Source: a virus
Virus record (IMG/VR): IMGVR_UViG_3300008050_000236
Span: 1-27,605 of that record
Strand: one strand, 5' to 3'
Length of the DNA stretch: 27,605 nucleotides
Within the stretch, counting starts at the first letter, position 1. Each line of letters begins with the position of its first letter. This document shows, piece by piece, positions 13,282 to 21,063 of the stretch. Below the pieces are notes generated by a model. The model did no database searches and was not told the origin of the DNA. It saw only the letters and a list, made by a program, of their open reading frames with translations. The translations under genes and the position numbers were made by a program.

Positions 13282-15714
13282 CTATCCGCACTTTGCGTAT
13301 CCGCATTGAGTGCATGTTACACAACCATCCTGATAAATGAGTCCATCGGCACTGCAACTTGGGCAGGTTTTGTCCGATGCTCTCTCTCCATCCGGGATGT
13401 ACTTTTTCAAGACACGGGACAACACCTTGTTGAAAGATGTAAAATCAGTGTCCTGATCCTTCTGCATCTGCTCGACGACAAACTTAATGTTTGCGCCATG
13501 TCGCAGAGAAAGCGAGATCATGCGAGTGAAAATCGCATTGTTGGGGTTGTCAAAAATATTGATAATATCACTGATGACCAACTGATCGTCGCCTGCCCCT
13601 AAAACCAAATCATAAACTGATCTGATTGTCTTTCTCGGGTGCTTCACTATTATACCATGAATGTATTTGTTTGGCAAGGTTATTTTTGAAGAAAGGCCTG
13701 CAAAAAGTTCATATGGTTTGCCTTCAACCAACCCAACAAGAACAACCCACTTCTCACCCTTGATTGTAGTGCGGTGGATCTCACACTCAACGTGTTCGGG
13801 ACGAGGGGTAGCATCACGCTGTTCGAAAGCTTCTGGTTCTTCGGTTTTCGCCTCTGTGACGAGAACTCCAGTTCTAGAACCGTCGACATAGACGGTGATT
13901 CCTTTCAGGCCTCGTCTCCACCCCTCTTTGTACAACTCACCAACAACCTCTGGTTTTGTGCCGGCTGGTAAGTTGATGGTGGAAGAAATGGCATGGTCGA
14001 TGTGACGTTGGATTGTCTCCTGTATCTCCACCCTGCGAAGCCAATCTATCTGATCTGATTCGACGAAGAAGTCTGGAATAATGTCTGTTGTTTCGCCAGT
14101 GTGGAATTCGTTCTCTTCTCTCCACTCTTGTACATTGTGGTGGAACACTTTATACTCCTGCCACTTGTCGCCAATCTCATCAACAAAGTCAACTTTCGTA
14201 TTCTTGTCGTTGTGACCAATCTTGCGGCGGCGGGTATAGAAGTTTCTAAATACCGGTTCGAGTCCTGAGCTAGTTTGGCTCATGATCGAGACTGAACCTG
14301 TTGGGGCATTCGTGAGGATGGAAATGTTTCTTCTACCATGCTTCTTAATCAGATCTTTTATCTCCTGCGGGAGAGACTGAATATATGCATTATCTTTTTC
14401 AATTTCCCAATCGAAATGTGGGAACGGGCCGCGTTCGACTGCTAGGTTGCAAGACTCTCGGTAAGCCTCCACTTTCAAGGTGTTGTAAATCTTGTCGATT
14501 ACCTTGATCGCCTCGTCGCTGTCGTAGCGGAGTTTTAAGCAAGCGAGTGCATCTGCAAGGCCGTGGGTTCCAAGACCAGTACGTCTGCCATTTGCGGCCG
14601 CATCACGAAGTTTCAACCACAGTGCTTTTTCATCGTCTGTATCGCAAGAATTCATGATTGATGTAACTTTCTCGATCTCCAACTCCACGAGGTCATCAGA
14701 GAGCCGCATTGCCTGCTTAACCGTGCTGGCGAAATCATCAAAGTTGAAAGCTGCAGTGTCAGTAAAGGGGTCTGATACAAAGTTCTTTAAATTTACAGAG
14801 ATAAGTCGGCAACTGTCGTATGCAGACAGGGGTATCTCTGCACAAGGGTTTGTGCAAATTGTCTTGTATGCAGGATACTCATGAGCAGGGAGATTCTTTG
14901 TGATGTTGTCCCACATTAAAATACCTGGCTCTGCAGTATTTGTTGCTGATTCAACAATCTGTTCCCATACATCGAGGGCACAAACTTCTTTAGAGATCTT
15001 GGGATTCTTAGAACCGACTGGGTATGTCAAAGTGAAGGTGTCGTCGTTTTCGACTGCATTCATAAAATCATCACTGATCTTAACTGAGACATTTGCACCT
15101 GTCACCTTGGTGAGGTCATGCTTCATCTTGATGAATTGTTGAATATCTGGATGCCTGACATCCATCGAGATCATGAGTGCCCCTCGGCGGCCATTTTGGC
15201 CAACCATGCGGCAGACATAGGAATAGAAGTCAGCAAAGGACCATGCACCAGTAGTGGTTCCCGCACTGTTGCTGACAGCGGCACCTTCGGGGCGGAGTTG
15301 TGAGATGTCTAACCCCACACCGCAGCGGCGCTTAAAGAGGTTGGCAAGGTCTTTGCCTGAATCTACGATTGAAGAAATGTTGTCTTCTGGGGACTCTACT
15401 ACAACACAATTGGATAATGAAACATTTACAAAATTGTTTCCAATGCCATACATCGGAGAACCCTGTGGCACAATCTTCTTGAATCCCTTGATGCTGTCAA
15501 AGATCTCCTCTTTGGACATTTTATTCCCGCCAAACTTTTCTTCAATGCGAGAGAACTCATTAGTGAGACGGATGTGCATGTCGTTCGGGTTTGTTTCTTG
15601 GAATTGACCCTCTTTGTCTCTCAGCGCATACTTGGTAATAAAGACATTTGTCGCTAGCTCATCTTTATCGAAATATTTCTTTGTTTCTCTCGTAACTGTT
15701 TCAATTTTTGGCAT
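13282..15714 (-). CDS. nrdJ: Adenosylcobalamin-dependent (class II) ribonucleotide reductase
   Basis: 810 residues from ATG 15714, which has GGAGAAGG just upstream; a start nine codons earlier lacks one. It reduces ribonucleotides to deoxyribonucleotides using coenzyme B12. The finger-loop TNPCAEIPLS (288-297) carries radical C291 with N289 and E293; partner cysteines are C103 (SNCVVV) and C302 (DSCRLISVNL). THGLADALA and TGSVSIMSQTSSGLEPVF are family blocks. The C-terminus has a Cys4-type zinc ribbon (CPSC...CVTCTQCGYAKCG), typical of NrdJ. No NrdB/radical-activase gene is in the window, supporting class II. It ends in Cys-Gly, with the C-terminal Cys pair that usually shuttles electrons. 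The host must supply cobalamin. Confidence 0.95.
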   Translation of the reverse strand: MPKIETVTRETKKYFDKDELATNVFITKYALRDKEGQFQETNPNDMHIRLTNEFSRIEEKFGGNKMSKEEIFDSIKGFKKIVPQGSPMYGIGNNFVNVSLSNCVVVESPEDNISSIVDSGKDLANLFKRRCGVGLDISQLRPEGAAVSNSAGTTTGAWSFADFYSYVCRMVGQNGRRGALMISMDVRHPDIQQFIKMKHDLTKVTGANVSVKISDDFMNAVENDDTFTLTYPVGSKNPKISKEVCALDVWEQIVESATNTAEPGILMWDNITKNLPAHEYPAYKTICTNPCAEIPLSAYDSCRLISVNLKNFVSDPFTDTAAFNFDDFASTVKQAMRLSDDLVELEIEKVTSIMNSCDTDDEKALWLKLRDAAANGRRTGLGTHGLADALACLKLRYDSDEAIKVIDKIYNTLKVEAYRESCNLAVERGPFPHFDWEIEKDNAYIQSLPQEIKDLIKKHGRRNISILTNAPTGSVSIMSQTSSGLEPVFRNFYTRRRKIGHNDKNTKVDFVDEIGDKWQEYKVFHHNVQEWREENEFHTGETTDIIPDFFVESDQIDWLRRVEIQETIQRHIDHAISSTINLPAGTKPEVVGELYKEGWRRGLKGITVYVDGSRTGVLVTEAKTEEPEAFEQRDATPRPEHVECEIHRTTIKGEKWVVLVGLVEGKPYELFAGLSSKITLPNKYIHGIIVKHPRKTIRSVYDLVLGAGDDQLVISDIINIFDNPNNAIFTRMISLSLRHGANIKFVVEQMQKDQDTDFTSFNKVLSRVLKKYIPDGERASDKTCPSCSADGLIYQDGCVTCTQCGYAKCG
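13649..13677 (-). promoter_or_regulatory. Sigma70-type promoter within the RNR end
   Basis: TTGCCA (13677-13672), 17-bp spacer, TATAAT (13654-13649). -10 is perfect and -35 is 5/6. It lies in the RNR coding end, about 375 bases before the next start (13273). It could boost the small genes from GapR-like to DOT1-like. Confidence 0.5.
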
Positions 15715-15737
15715 TTTACCCTTCTCCGTTCTTTGTT

Positions 15738-17099
15738 TCATTGTGATTCTGACTTCCAGTCTTTATATTTCTCCTTGATCTTCTCTTGTTGTTCCTTGAC
15801 GGAAGTGACAAGAATAGATGATGGGGTGTCCCCTTGATATGGTAAGACCTGCAAGTCAATCCTACTCGTATCAATATACATTGGATAAACAAGGCCGTCA
15901 CGGCCGTTTCTGTTCTTTGCTACGAACATTTTACCGGTTTTGTTTTGTTTCTGATCTGCATTGCGAGATATTGTGCAAATAAAATCTGCTACAAAACACT
16001 TGCTAAATGCCTCACTAATCGCGTCTAGGTTGATGCAATCAGCATTGTATCCGGTTCTGTTTGTCTGGGATGCTGTCCAGATGGGGCACTCATATTCCTG
16101 TGCGATGCCTCTCATCTCTTCATATATGGACTCCAACTCATTCCTCTTTTCTTTCTGTGTGGAAACCGGTCTTAAAAGGTCTCCGTAATCAACAATAATC
16201 ATGTCGATAGGGGTCTCCCTCTTTCTCATCCGCTCAAGGTGATTTCTAATCGTATTGGTCGAGGCCGATTTGGTCGGATATTCTTTAACTATTAGTCCGC
16301 CAGAAATATCTTTAATCTCTTCGTAAATTTCGTCTTTCAAGCCATGCAGAGCACCAAGAGAATTCTTGGTCAGACATGCATCATATCTAGTGCCAACAAC
16401 TGTATCTGCAAGTTCCAATGTGTAGTGGACCACATGTAAACCTGCTTTGATTGCTTCTGCACCCAAGTGCACCAGTGCCATTGACTTGCCGGCACCGGTT
16501 GGGGCGACAACAACTCCGAGCTCGCCTTTTCCTAAACCTCCGGAAGTCAGAGAATCGATCTCCTTCCAACCCGTGGAAACTTCACAGCGGTGCTTGATCT
16601 TGAAGCGTTCCTCGAAGTCCTTGATGTATTCATGACCAAAGTCGTTGTCCATGCCGAGGTTCATTGCTGAATCTAGTTTCTTCTTTATCTCTTCAAACTT
16701 GCAACTTCTGAGGAGGTCGGTGCACGACAACATCGCCTCTTTCAGTTTCTGCTTCTTGCAAAAGTCAAGGGAGTGCTCTTTGATGTATGCCACATCTTTC
16801 ACATCTTCTTGAATCGTTGAAGCACGGACAAAAAAGTCTCTGACCTGTTTTTGCACTAAATCGTTCTCATTGTCCAGATCTGTTCGCAAAACAGTCTCTA
16901 GAATAGTTCGAGTTGGGTGAACACTGTACTTATCCTTGTAATTTATAATAAGTCTGCTAAAGACCTGCAGATACTTTTGCTCAAAGAAGTTTACATCGAG
17001 CACCTCAATGATCTGATCCGAAAAGACACGATCATCCATAATCAGTCTCGTGAGGTTTTCTTGGAATGATTTTCCAAATCTAGCAAAATTCTCAGTCAT
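15738..17099 (-). CDS. dnaB: Replicative DNA helicase, DnaB/gp41-type
   Basis: 453 residues. It unwinds DNA at the fork with ATP. An N-terminal helical domain (1-150) is followed by the RecA-like core: Walker A APTGAGKS (199-206), TLELADTVVGTR (about 227-238), Walker B MIIVDYGDLL (300-309), and TASQTNR (about 335-342) as the helicase Q/N motif. FFEQKYLQVF and HPTRTIL are typical of the phage DnaB N-domain. Length matches T4 gp41. It starts within the exonuclease end (8-base overlap; AAGGCGG upstream). No separate primase gene is in this window. Confidence 0.93.
   Translation of the reverse strand: MTENFARFGKSFQENLTRLIMDDRVFSDQIIEVLDVNFFEQKYLQVFSRLIINYKDKYSVHPTRTILETVLRTDLDNENDLVQKQVRDFFVRASTIQEDVKDVAYIKEHSLDFCKKQKLKEAMLSCTDLLRSCKFEEIKKKLDSAMNLGMDNDFGHEYIKDFEERFKIKHRCEVSTGWKEIDSLTSGGLGKGELGVVVAPTGAGKSMALVHLGAEAIKAGLHVVHYTLELADTVVGTRYDACLTKNSLGALHGLKDEIYEEIKDISGGLIVKEYPTKSASTNTIRNHLERMRKRETPIDMIIVDYGDLLRPVSTQKEKRNELESIYEEMRGIAQEYECPIWTASQTNRTGYNADCINLDAISEAFSKCFVADFICTISRNADQKQNKTGKMFVAKNRNGRDGLVYPMYIDTSRIDLQVLPYQGDTPSSILVTSVKEQQEKIKEKYKDWKSESQ
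15873..15901 (-). promoter_or_regulatory. Weak candidate promoter before the RNR gene
   Basis: GTGACG (15901-15896), 17-bp spacer, TATATT (15878-15873), inside the helicase end about 160 bases before RNR ATG 15714. -35 is 4/6 and -10 is 5/6. Confidence 0.25.
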
Positions 17100-18126
17100 T
17101 TGTGAGGTCCGCCTTGGTTGAAGTTTTGACCTTGTCTGCCATGGAATATCTTTTCATGCGAGTATACAACTCCTCATGACGTGCAGTTGCGATGTCGTCT
17201 TGCCTTTTCATGATTTCAATTGAAGTCTTATCGAATGACATGTCCATTTCCCTGATTGTCTCTTTTATGATCTTGGTCGAACTATATGGGATGTTTGGAG
17301 CATCAAGTTGCATCATGCCATAATTCGTCAGGATCAAGTTCCTATTATCTATTATACTATCATATATTTTTAATTTGCCAAGGTTTTTCTCACATTCCTC
17401 AAAAATATCTTGAAGATTGTAGTCCTTTCCTTCCGAGAGGTAAGCGAACCTTTTTGCAATCTTTCCCAGACCTACACCTGGGGCGCCTGGGAGGTTGTCG
17501 GACTTGTCGCCTGCAATCGCTCTTGCAACTGCAAAATTGCATGGATGAATACCTGATTCTTCAGTTATTGCATCCTGATGTACAAGCTCGGCACGACCTC
17601 CCGTTTGGGGTCTATAGATCAGTGTGTCGATGTTCCCTAAAGAACCTTTTGCAAGTTGATAAAAATCCTTGTCAGAAGAATAGATGACCTTCTGCCAATC
17701 AGCAAAGTCTTCCATCTGCACAACATAAGAGATTACATCATCTGCCTCAACATTGTCAATCATTATTTGATGTATGGGCATTTTATCAACATACTCAAGC
17801 AAACGAGTCTGTTGCCAGAGATGATTTGCCATGTGCTGCTCTGTCGTTAACTGACCACGGGCGAAGCGGTTCAATCTCCCTGCAGGTTTGCGTCCCTTTT
17901 TGTACCCAGGGTTTATCTTTCTCTTGCGATGGCTGCCGCCGGCCCCATCCCAGATCAAACATATCTTATCTGGATCCAGTTCCTTGCAAACCTTCTGAAT
18001 AGAGTTCAGTGTACCGACAAGACCGCCGACATGACCGTTTTGGGAAACTGCAGGGTTGGCTTCAAAGTTTCTACGAAACATGTTGGAACCGTCGATTACC
18101 AGTATTCTATTTTTCTTACTCGACAT
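17092..18126 (-). CDS. 5'-3' exonuclease / flap endonuclease (PIN-like plus H3TH)
   Basis: 344 residues from ATG 18126, with GGAGG 9 bases upstream; the start overlaps the recombinase end by 11 bases. It should remove RNA primers and 5' flaps, as T4 RNase H or the Pol I 5' nuclease does. Metal ligands: D12 (VIDGSNMF), D60 (IWDGAGG), E127/D129/D130 (VEADDV), D152/D154 (SSDKDF) and D207/D210 (GDKSDN). NLPGAPGVGLGKIAKRF (211-227) is the helix-3-turn-helix DNA-binding motif. The C-terminal half (230-344) is helical and charged. It stands alone rather than fused to a polymerase, which fits with the minimal family-A polymerase upstream in the same operon. Confidence 0.92.
   Translation of the reverse strand: MSSKKNRILVIDGSNMFRRNFEANPAVSQNGHVGGLVGTLNSIQKVCKELDPDKICLIWDGAGGSHRKRKINPGYKKGRKPAGRLNRFARGQLTTEQHMANHLWQQTRLLEYVDKMPIHQIMIDNVEADDVISYVVQMEDFADWQKVIYSSDKDFYQLAKGSLGNIDTLIYRPQTGGRAELVHQDAITEESGIHPCNFAVARAIAGDKSDNLPGAPGVGLGKIAKRFAYLSEGKDYNLQDIFEECEKNLGKLKIYDSIIDNRNLILTNYGMMQLDAPNIPYSSTKIIKETIREMDMSFDKTSIEIMKRQDDIATARHEELYTRMKRYSMADKVKTSTKADLTND
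17351..17381 (-). promoter_or_regulatory. Weak candidate promoter before the helicase gene
   Basis: TTGGCA (17381-17376) and TATAAT (17356-17351) with a 19-bp spacer, inside the exonuclease gene. -10 is perfect but the spacer is long. Confidence 0.25.
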
Positions 18127-19249
18127 CCTTCTCGTCCTCCCCGTAAAAATCTTTGGCGGTTCCTTCGCGATTTGCAAATTTGCGGACCACTTCTTCGTTA
18201 AAGATTTCCATTACGGAGATTCTGAATTTTTCTTCCTTCATTTTTTCGTTCCACTGCTTGGATTGGAACTTTTCCTTTGTGCCGTCACTGTGGGTCAAAC
18301 TATACCATGCACCTGCTGATGTCATCTTGTCTGATTTTCCTTTGATCGCCTCAAAGATGCTCGCATCATCCTCAATAAAGACCTCGTCACCCCACATGAT
18401 CTTGAAGAATGCCTCACGACCTTCAGTGCCGAATCTGGATTTCTTGATTTTCGCTTTCGTTTCTGAACCGATTTTGAAACCATTGTCATCATAGATGTAT
18501 GATGCTTTTCCCTTTCTACCAGTCAGGAAAATTCTTAAACTGGAGGAATAGTGCATTGACTTGCCACCTGGAGATATATATGGGTTGATCATTGCGTCTG
18601 CCATGTCCCGAGTGATATTTGTCTTTAACTGGTTCAAGACCAGAAAGGTGCTGTTTGTCTCGCTCAGGGGAACAGTTAATTTTGCCATAGCTTTTGAGAG
18701 AATTCTAGCTTTTACGCCGATAGATTCTGATGGGTTGTATGTGCCGGCGACATCCAGTTCCGTTGGAGTGTTCGCAAGTGAATCCCAGATGAAGACCACT
18801 TGTTCATTACCTTCTGTCAAGATTGTCTCAATTGTCTCAAAAACATTCTCAACAGAGGTCGGAGTGACTCTAAGAAAATTATTCGGATCGATTCCTACTT
18901 TTTTCAAAAAATTGGAATCCAAGGCAGCTTCGGAATCAAAGTAAATAACACCGAGGCCGCTGCGGTTAGCATTGGCGGCGACCTGTGCAGCAATGTAAGA
19001 TTTTCCTGAACCTTCTAGACCGCACATTTCTGTAATTCTTCCGACTGGGATGCCTCCCATTTTGCCTCGGGCGATAACACCGTCAAGCCATGTACATCCG
19101 GTCGATATCCAATCTTGCACATCCGAAGGGTTGGTGTCGGAAAGATCTGCAGCGACAGTCATCCCTGCTTTCTTATTTAATACCGATTTAATACCAGCGA
19201 TACCCAGCTTGCCGGGTTTGCTTCTCATTTTCTTAACTTCTGTTGCCAT
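18116..19249 (-). CDS. recA: RecA/UvsX-type strand-exchange recombinase
   Basis: 377 residues from ATG 19249; GAGG is 8 bases upstream. It forms filaments on single-stranded DNA and drives homologous pairing, needed for recombination-dependent replication. Walker A GLEGSGKS (77-84), YFDSEAAL (103-110), Walker B VVFIWD (151-156), LNQLKTNI and the ISPGGKSMHYSSSLRI region fit the RecA core. The C-terminal part (about 290-377) is acidic and differs from bacterial RecA, as in T4 UvsX-like proteins. It follows tRNA-Gly and is followed directly by the exonuclease, so recombination and repair genes share an operon. Confidence 0.93.
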   Translation of the reverse strand: MATEVKKMRSKPGKLGIAGIKSVLNKKAGMTVAADLSDTNPSDVQDWISTGCTWLDGVIARGKMGGIPVGRITEMCGLEGSGKSYIAAQVAANANRSGLGVIYFDSEAALDSNFLKKVGIDPNNFLRVTPTSVENVFETIETILTEGNEQVVFIWDSLANTPTELDVAGTYNPSESIGVKARILSKAMAKLTVPLSETNSTFLVLNQLKTNITRDMADAMINPYISPGGKSMHYSSSLRIFLTGRKGKASYIYDDNGFKIGSETKAKIKKSRFGTEGREAFFKIMWGDEVFIEDDASIFEAIKGKSDKMTSAGAWYSLTHSDGTKEKFQSKQWNEKMKEEKFRISVMEIFNEEVVRKFANREGTAKDFYGEDEKDVE

Positions 19250-19270
19250 TATAATACCTCTCTTAAAAAA

Positions 19271-19346
19271 TGGAGCAGGAAACGAGAGTCGAACTCGCAA
19301 CATTCTGCTTGGAAGGCAGACACTCTACCAATTGAGTTATTCCTGC
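19271..19346 (-). tRNA. tRNA-Gly (anticodon UCC), CCA encoded
   Basis: 76 nt. Acceptor stem GCAGGAA/TTCCTGC, D arm ACTC/GAGT with AATTGGTA loop, anticodon stem TCTGC/GCAGA with loop CTTCCAA (UCC), T arm GCGAG-TTCGACT-CTCGT, discriminator T and CCA 3' end. It reads GGA and GGG codons. It lies between the SSB terminator and the recombinase gene, with no promoter space of its own. Confidence 0.97.
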
Positions 19347-19371
19347 AAAAACCGGGGGATGAACCCCCGGT
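19347..19371 (-). terminator. Rho-independent terminator after the SSB gene
   Basis: Eight-pair stem ACCGGGGG/CCCCCGGT around a 5-nt loop (TTCAT on the minus strand), closely followed by a T5 run at 19351-19347. It is 6 bases after the SSB stop. The T-run ends exactly at the tRNA 5' end. Confidence 0.85.
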
Positions 19372-19376
19372 AAAAT

Positions 19377-20141
19377 TTAGGCATTAAGAAGATCGTTCAA
19401 CTGATCCTTAACTGTGCCCGAGGTAGTCGGCGGAGTGTTGTTACCATACTTGGCAACCTCACTTGCTGATGCCTCTGCTGACTCGTCTCCCGACAAGTGT
19501 GCATCGAGAATTGTTTGAACCTCGGAGGGGTCCTTCTTCTCGAATAGAGTGTCCAAATCCGGAACAGTGTCGAGAATCTCCGCACATTGTTCTGGACTGG
19601 CATCTTCACAGGCGGCAGAAGACTTGCGCTTTGGTGTCAACTTTGTCTGTGGAAATGACTGACCTGCTGCCTTGCCATAGTGCAAGTCAAGATCAGTACC
19701 TTCTTGTACATCCGTGATGTCCCCGTACTCAGGGTTCAAAACGAGAGTGAGTAATGTTTCATATGCCATTTTGCCATATCCCCATACTTTAACTCCCAAG
19801 TTTTCCTCGCCACGGACCAACACCGGAGAAAAGAAGCGCTGTCTTGCCGTCAATTCCTTTGCGGTCTTGACACTGTCCTCGTCGCCGTCTCGGTAAAGTT
19901 TGGATGCGAAATCGCAAACCGCACATGTTTCACCAAAGTTCTTCTTTGGACACAAGAACCCGCCGTTATTTCCAACATTATAGTGGAAGAAGTAATCCTT
20001 GAAGGGGTCTCCATCCTTTGTTGGGATAATGCGAATCGTTTGGTTGCCGTCAGATGGGCGCCAGAAGTTAGAACTTCCGCCTTGTCCCTTCGTAGTCAAC
20101 TTAGTCAAACGATCTCTCATTTTGCTCATATCAATAGCCAT
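19377..20141 (-). CDS. Single-stranded DNA-binding protein, T4 gp32-like
   Basis: 254 residues from ATG 20141, chosen for AAGGAG upstream; a longer start at 20183 would lie across the promoter leader. It coats ssDNA at the fork. The N-terminal basic patch (DRLTKLTTKGQ) matches gp32's cooperativity region. SNFWRP and TIRIIP open the OB fold, and a zinc site is formed by H53, C64, C73 and C76 (HYN...CPKKNFGETCAVC), the same His-Cys3 order as gp32. The C-terminus is acidic and flexible and ends DQLNDLLNA, likely for partner binding. Two promoters lie upstream (20202-20230 and 20407-20435), and a strong terminator follows, so it is probably highly expressed as its own unit. Confidence 0.9.
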   Translation of the reverse strand: MAIDMSKMRDRLTKLTTKGQGGSSNFWRPSDGNQTIRIIPTKDGDPFKDYFFHYNVGNNGGFLCPKKNFGETCAVCDFASKLYRDGDEDSVKTAKELTARQRFFSPVLVRGEENLGVKVWGYGKMAYETLLTLVLNPEYGDITDVQEGTDLDLHYGKAAGQSFPQTKLTPKRKSSAACEDASPEQCAEILDTVPDLDTLFEKKDPSEVQTILDAHLSGDESAEASASEVAKYGNNTPPTTSGTVKDQLNDLLNA

Positions 20142-20201
20142 ATTATTTTTCTCCTTGTAAAGACACTGGGCAAATTTCCCCAAATGCCTGGTGGTTGTTT
20201 A

Positions 20202-20230
20202 ATGTTAACACAAAACCTAGACTGTGTCAA
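20202..20230 (-). promoter_or_regulatory. Sigma70-type promoter immediately before the SSB gene
   Basis: TTGACA (20230-20225), 17-bp spacer, TAACAT (20207-20202). The -35 overlaps the TGA stop of the FtsZ-like gene. The predicted leader of about 55 bases ends at ATG 20141. Confidence 0.65.
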
Positions 20231-21063
20231 GTTGTTTTCTGTATCATCGCTGATGATTGGATACAGAAAACTTGAGGTTCCTCGTAAGATGTGGAATACA
20301 CCCGATAAGAAATCCTCTGTTCAGCATGTCGCTTAGAATCAACCTGTTCTCTGATCTTAGAAATAAGGCCGTTGTCGTTCCTAAGTTGATTCTCATTTAT
20401 ACCATAATAGTACACTCTTTCTTTGATGTTGTCAAGTGGAAAGAATGCTTTTTCTTCGCCGGCGGTAAAATCGACCAAGCCAAGAGTCATGATGCGAGAA
20501 TAATCAATCTTATCCGAGTCGGTGCTGAGTACAGGGTTTGAATGCTCGAAGTAGTAAATTAAATTTAAAGAGTTCACGATATACCCGCGAAATGCCTCCT
20601 CATAACCGATCACGGGAACATTGCCAATGGCCTTTTCTATGTCTGCAACATTGGCAAGCATAACACCTGCGATCATGCCAGAGCGTGCGTATTCCTGCAA
20701 AACATTGAAGACTATTCTCTCGTTGAGGCGAGTCTGCTTGTTGAGGTTGCGGATGTCTGGTTGAATATATAAGACCGTGACCTTCTGATGGTTCATGTGC
20801 TCAAGGACACGAAGTGTTATTGCGGATATCGATTCTCCTCCGGAGACGAGTACAAGACTTCTGCCAGACATACCCTTGAAGAAGTAAGACAAACCTGGGC
20901 AGTTGTTCTCGTATTTCTCTGGTGACTTTTCTTTTTTGATGCCGCGAGTCCGCTTGGTCTTCTCAAGACCATGGTCGATCTTGTAGACATCATAGTTTTT
21001 AAGTTTTTCGAAATCAGTTGCGAGTTCGCAACCGAGTTTTCCAATTCCAACAATGTTTATCAT
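20227..21063 (-). CDS. Diverged FtsZ/tubulin-superfamily-like protein (fold inferred)
   Basis: 278 residues. Block order parallels the FtsZ GTPase domain: first strand and loop INIVGIGKLGCELATDF (2-18; FtsZ IxVxGVGGxGxN), LVLVSGGESISAITLRVLEHM (70-90; FtsZ GGGTGTGAAP helix), KVTVLYIQPDIRNLNKQTRLNE (94-115; FtsZ VVTxPFxxEGxxR), VMLANVADIEKA (134-145; FtsZ IVIPND), and DKIDYSRIMTLGLVDF (184-199; FtsZ NxDFADVxxIM). The tubulin signature GGGTG[ST]G is replaced by SGGESIS, so GTP binding is doubtful. It could instead be a general Rossmann-like phage protein. Ribosome site GGAG; ATG follows the polymerase stop directly (TAAATG). Replication-operon location suggests a role in DNA handling rather than division. 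Confidence 0.6.
   Translation of the reverse strand: MINIVGIGKLGCELATDFEKLKNYDVYKIDHGLEKTKRTRGIKKEKSPEKYENNCPGLSYFFKGMSGRSLVLVSGGESISAITLRVLEHMNHQKVTVLYIQPDIRNLNKQTRLNERIVFNVLQEYARSGMIAGVMLANVADIEKAIGNVPVIGYEEAFRGYIVNSLNLIYYFEHSNPVLSTDSDKIDYSRIMTLGLVDFTAGEEKAFFPLDNIKERVYYYGINENQLRNDNGLISKIREQVDSKRHAEQRISYRVYSTSYEEPQVFCIQSSAMIQKTT
20407..20435 (-). promoter_or_regulatory. Second sigma70-type promoter upstream of SSB
   Basis: TTGACA (20435-20430), 17-bp spacer, TACTAT (20412-20407), inside the FtsZ-like gene. -35 is perfect and -10 is 4/6. It would make a longer SSB transcript. Confidence 0.45.

Noticed and set aside
15893-15906. GGCCGT-C-ACGGCC inverted repeat in the helicase gene
   Set aside because: Explained by the Gly-Arg-Asp-Gly codons; 6-bp arms in coding sequence with no flanking signal.
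19245-19256. TATAAT just before the recombinase ATG
   Set aside because: No -35 at 16-18 bp, and it overlaps the start codon, so it could not serve this gene. Probably chance.
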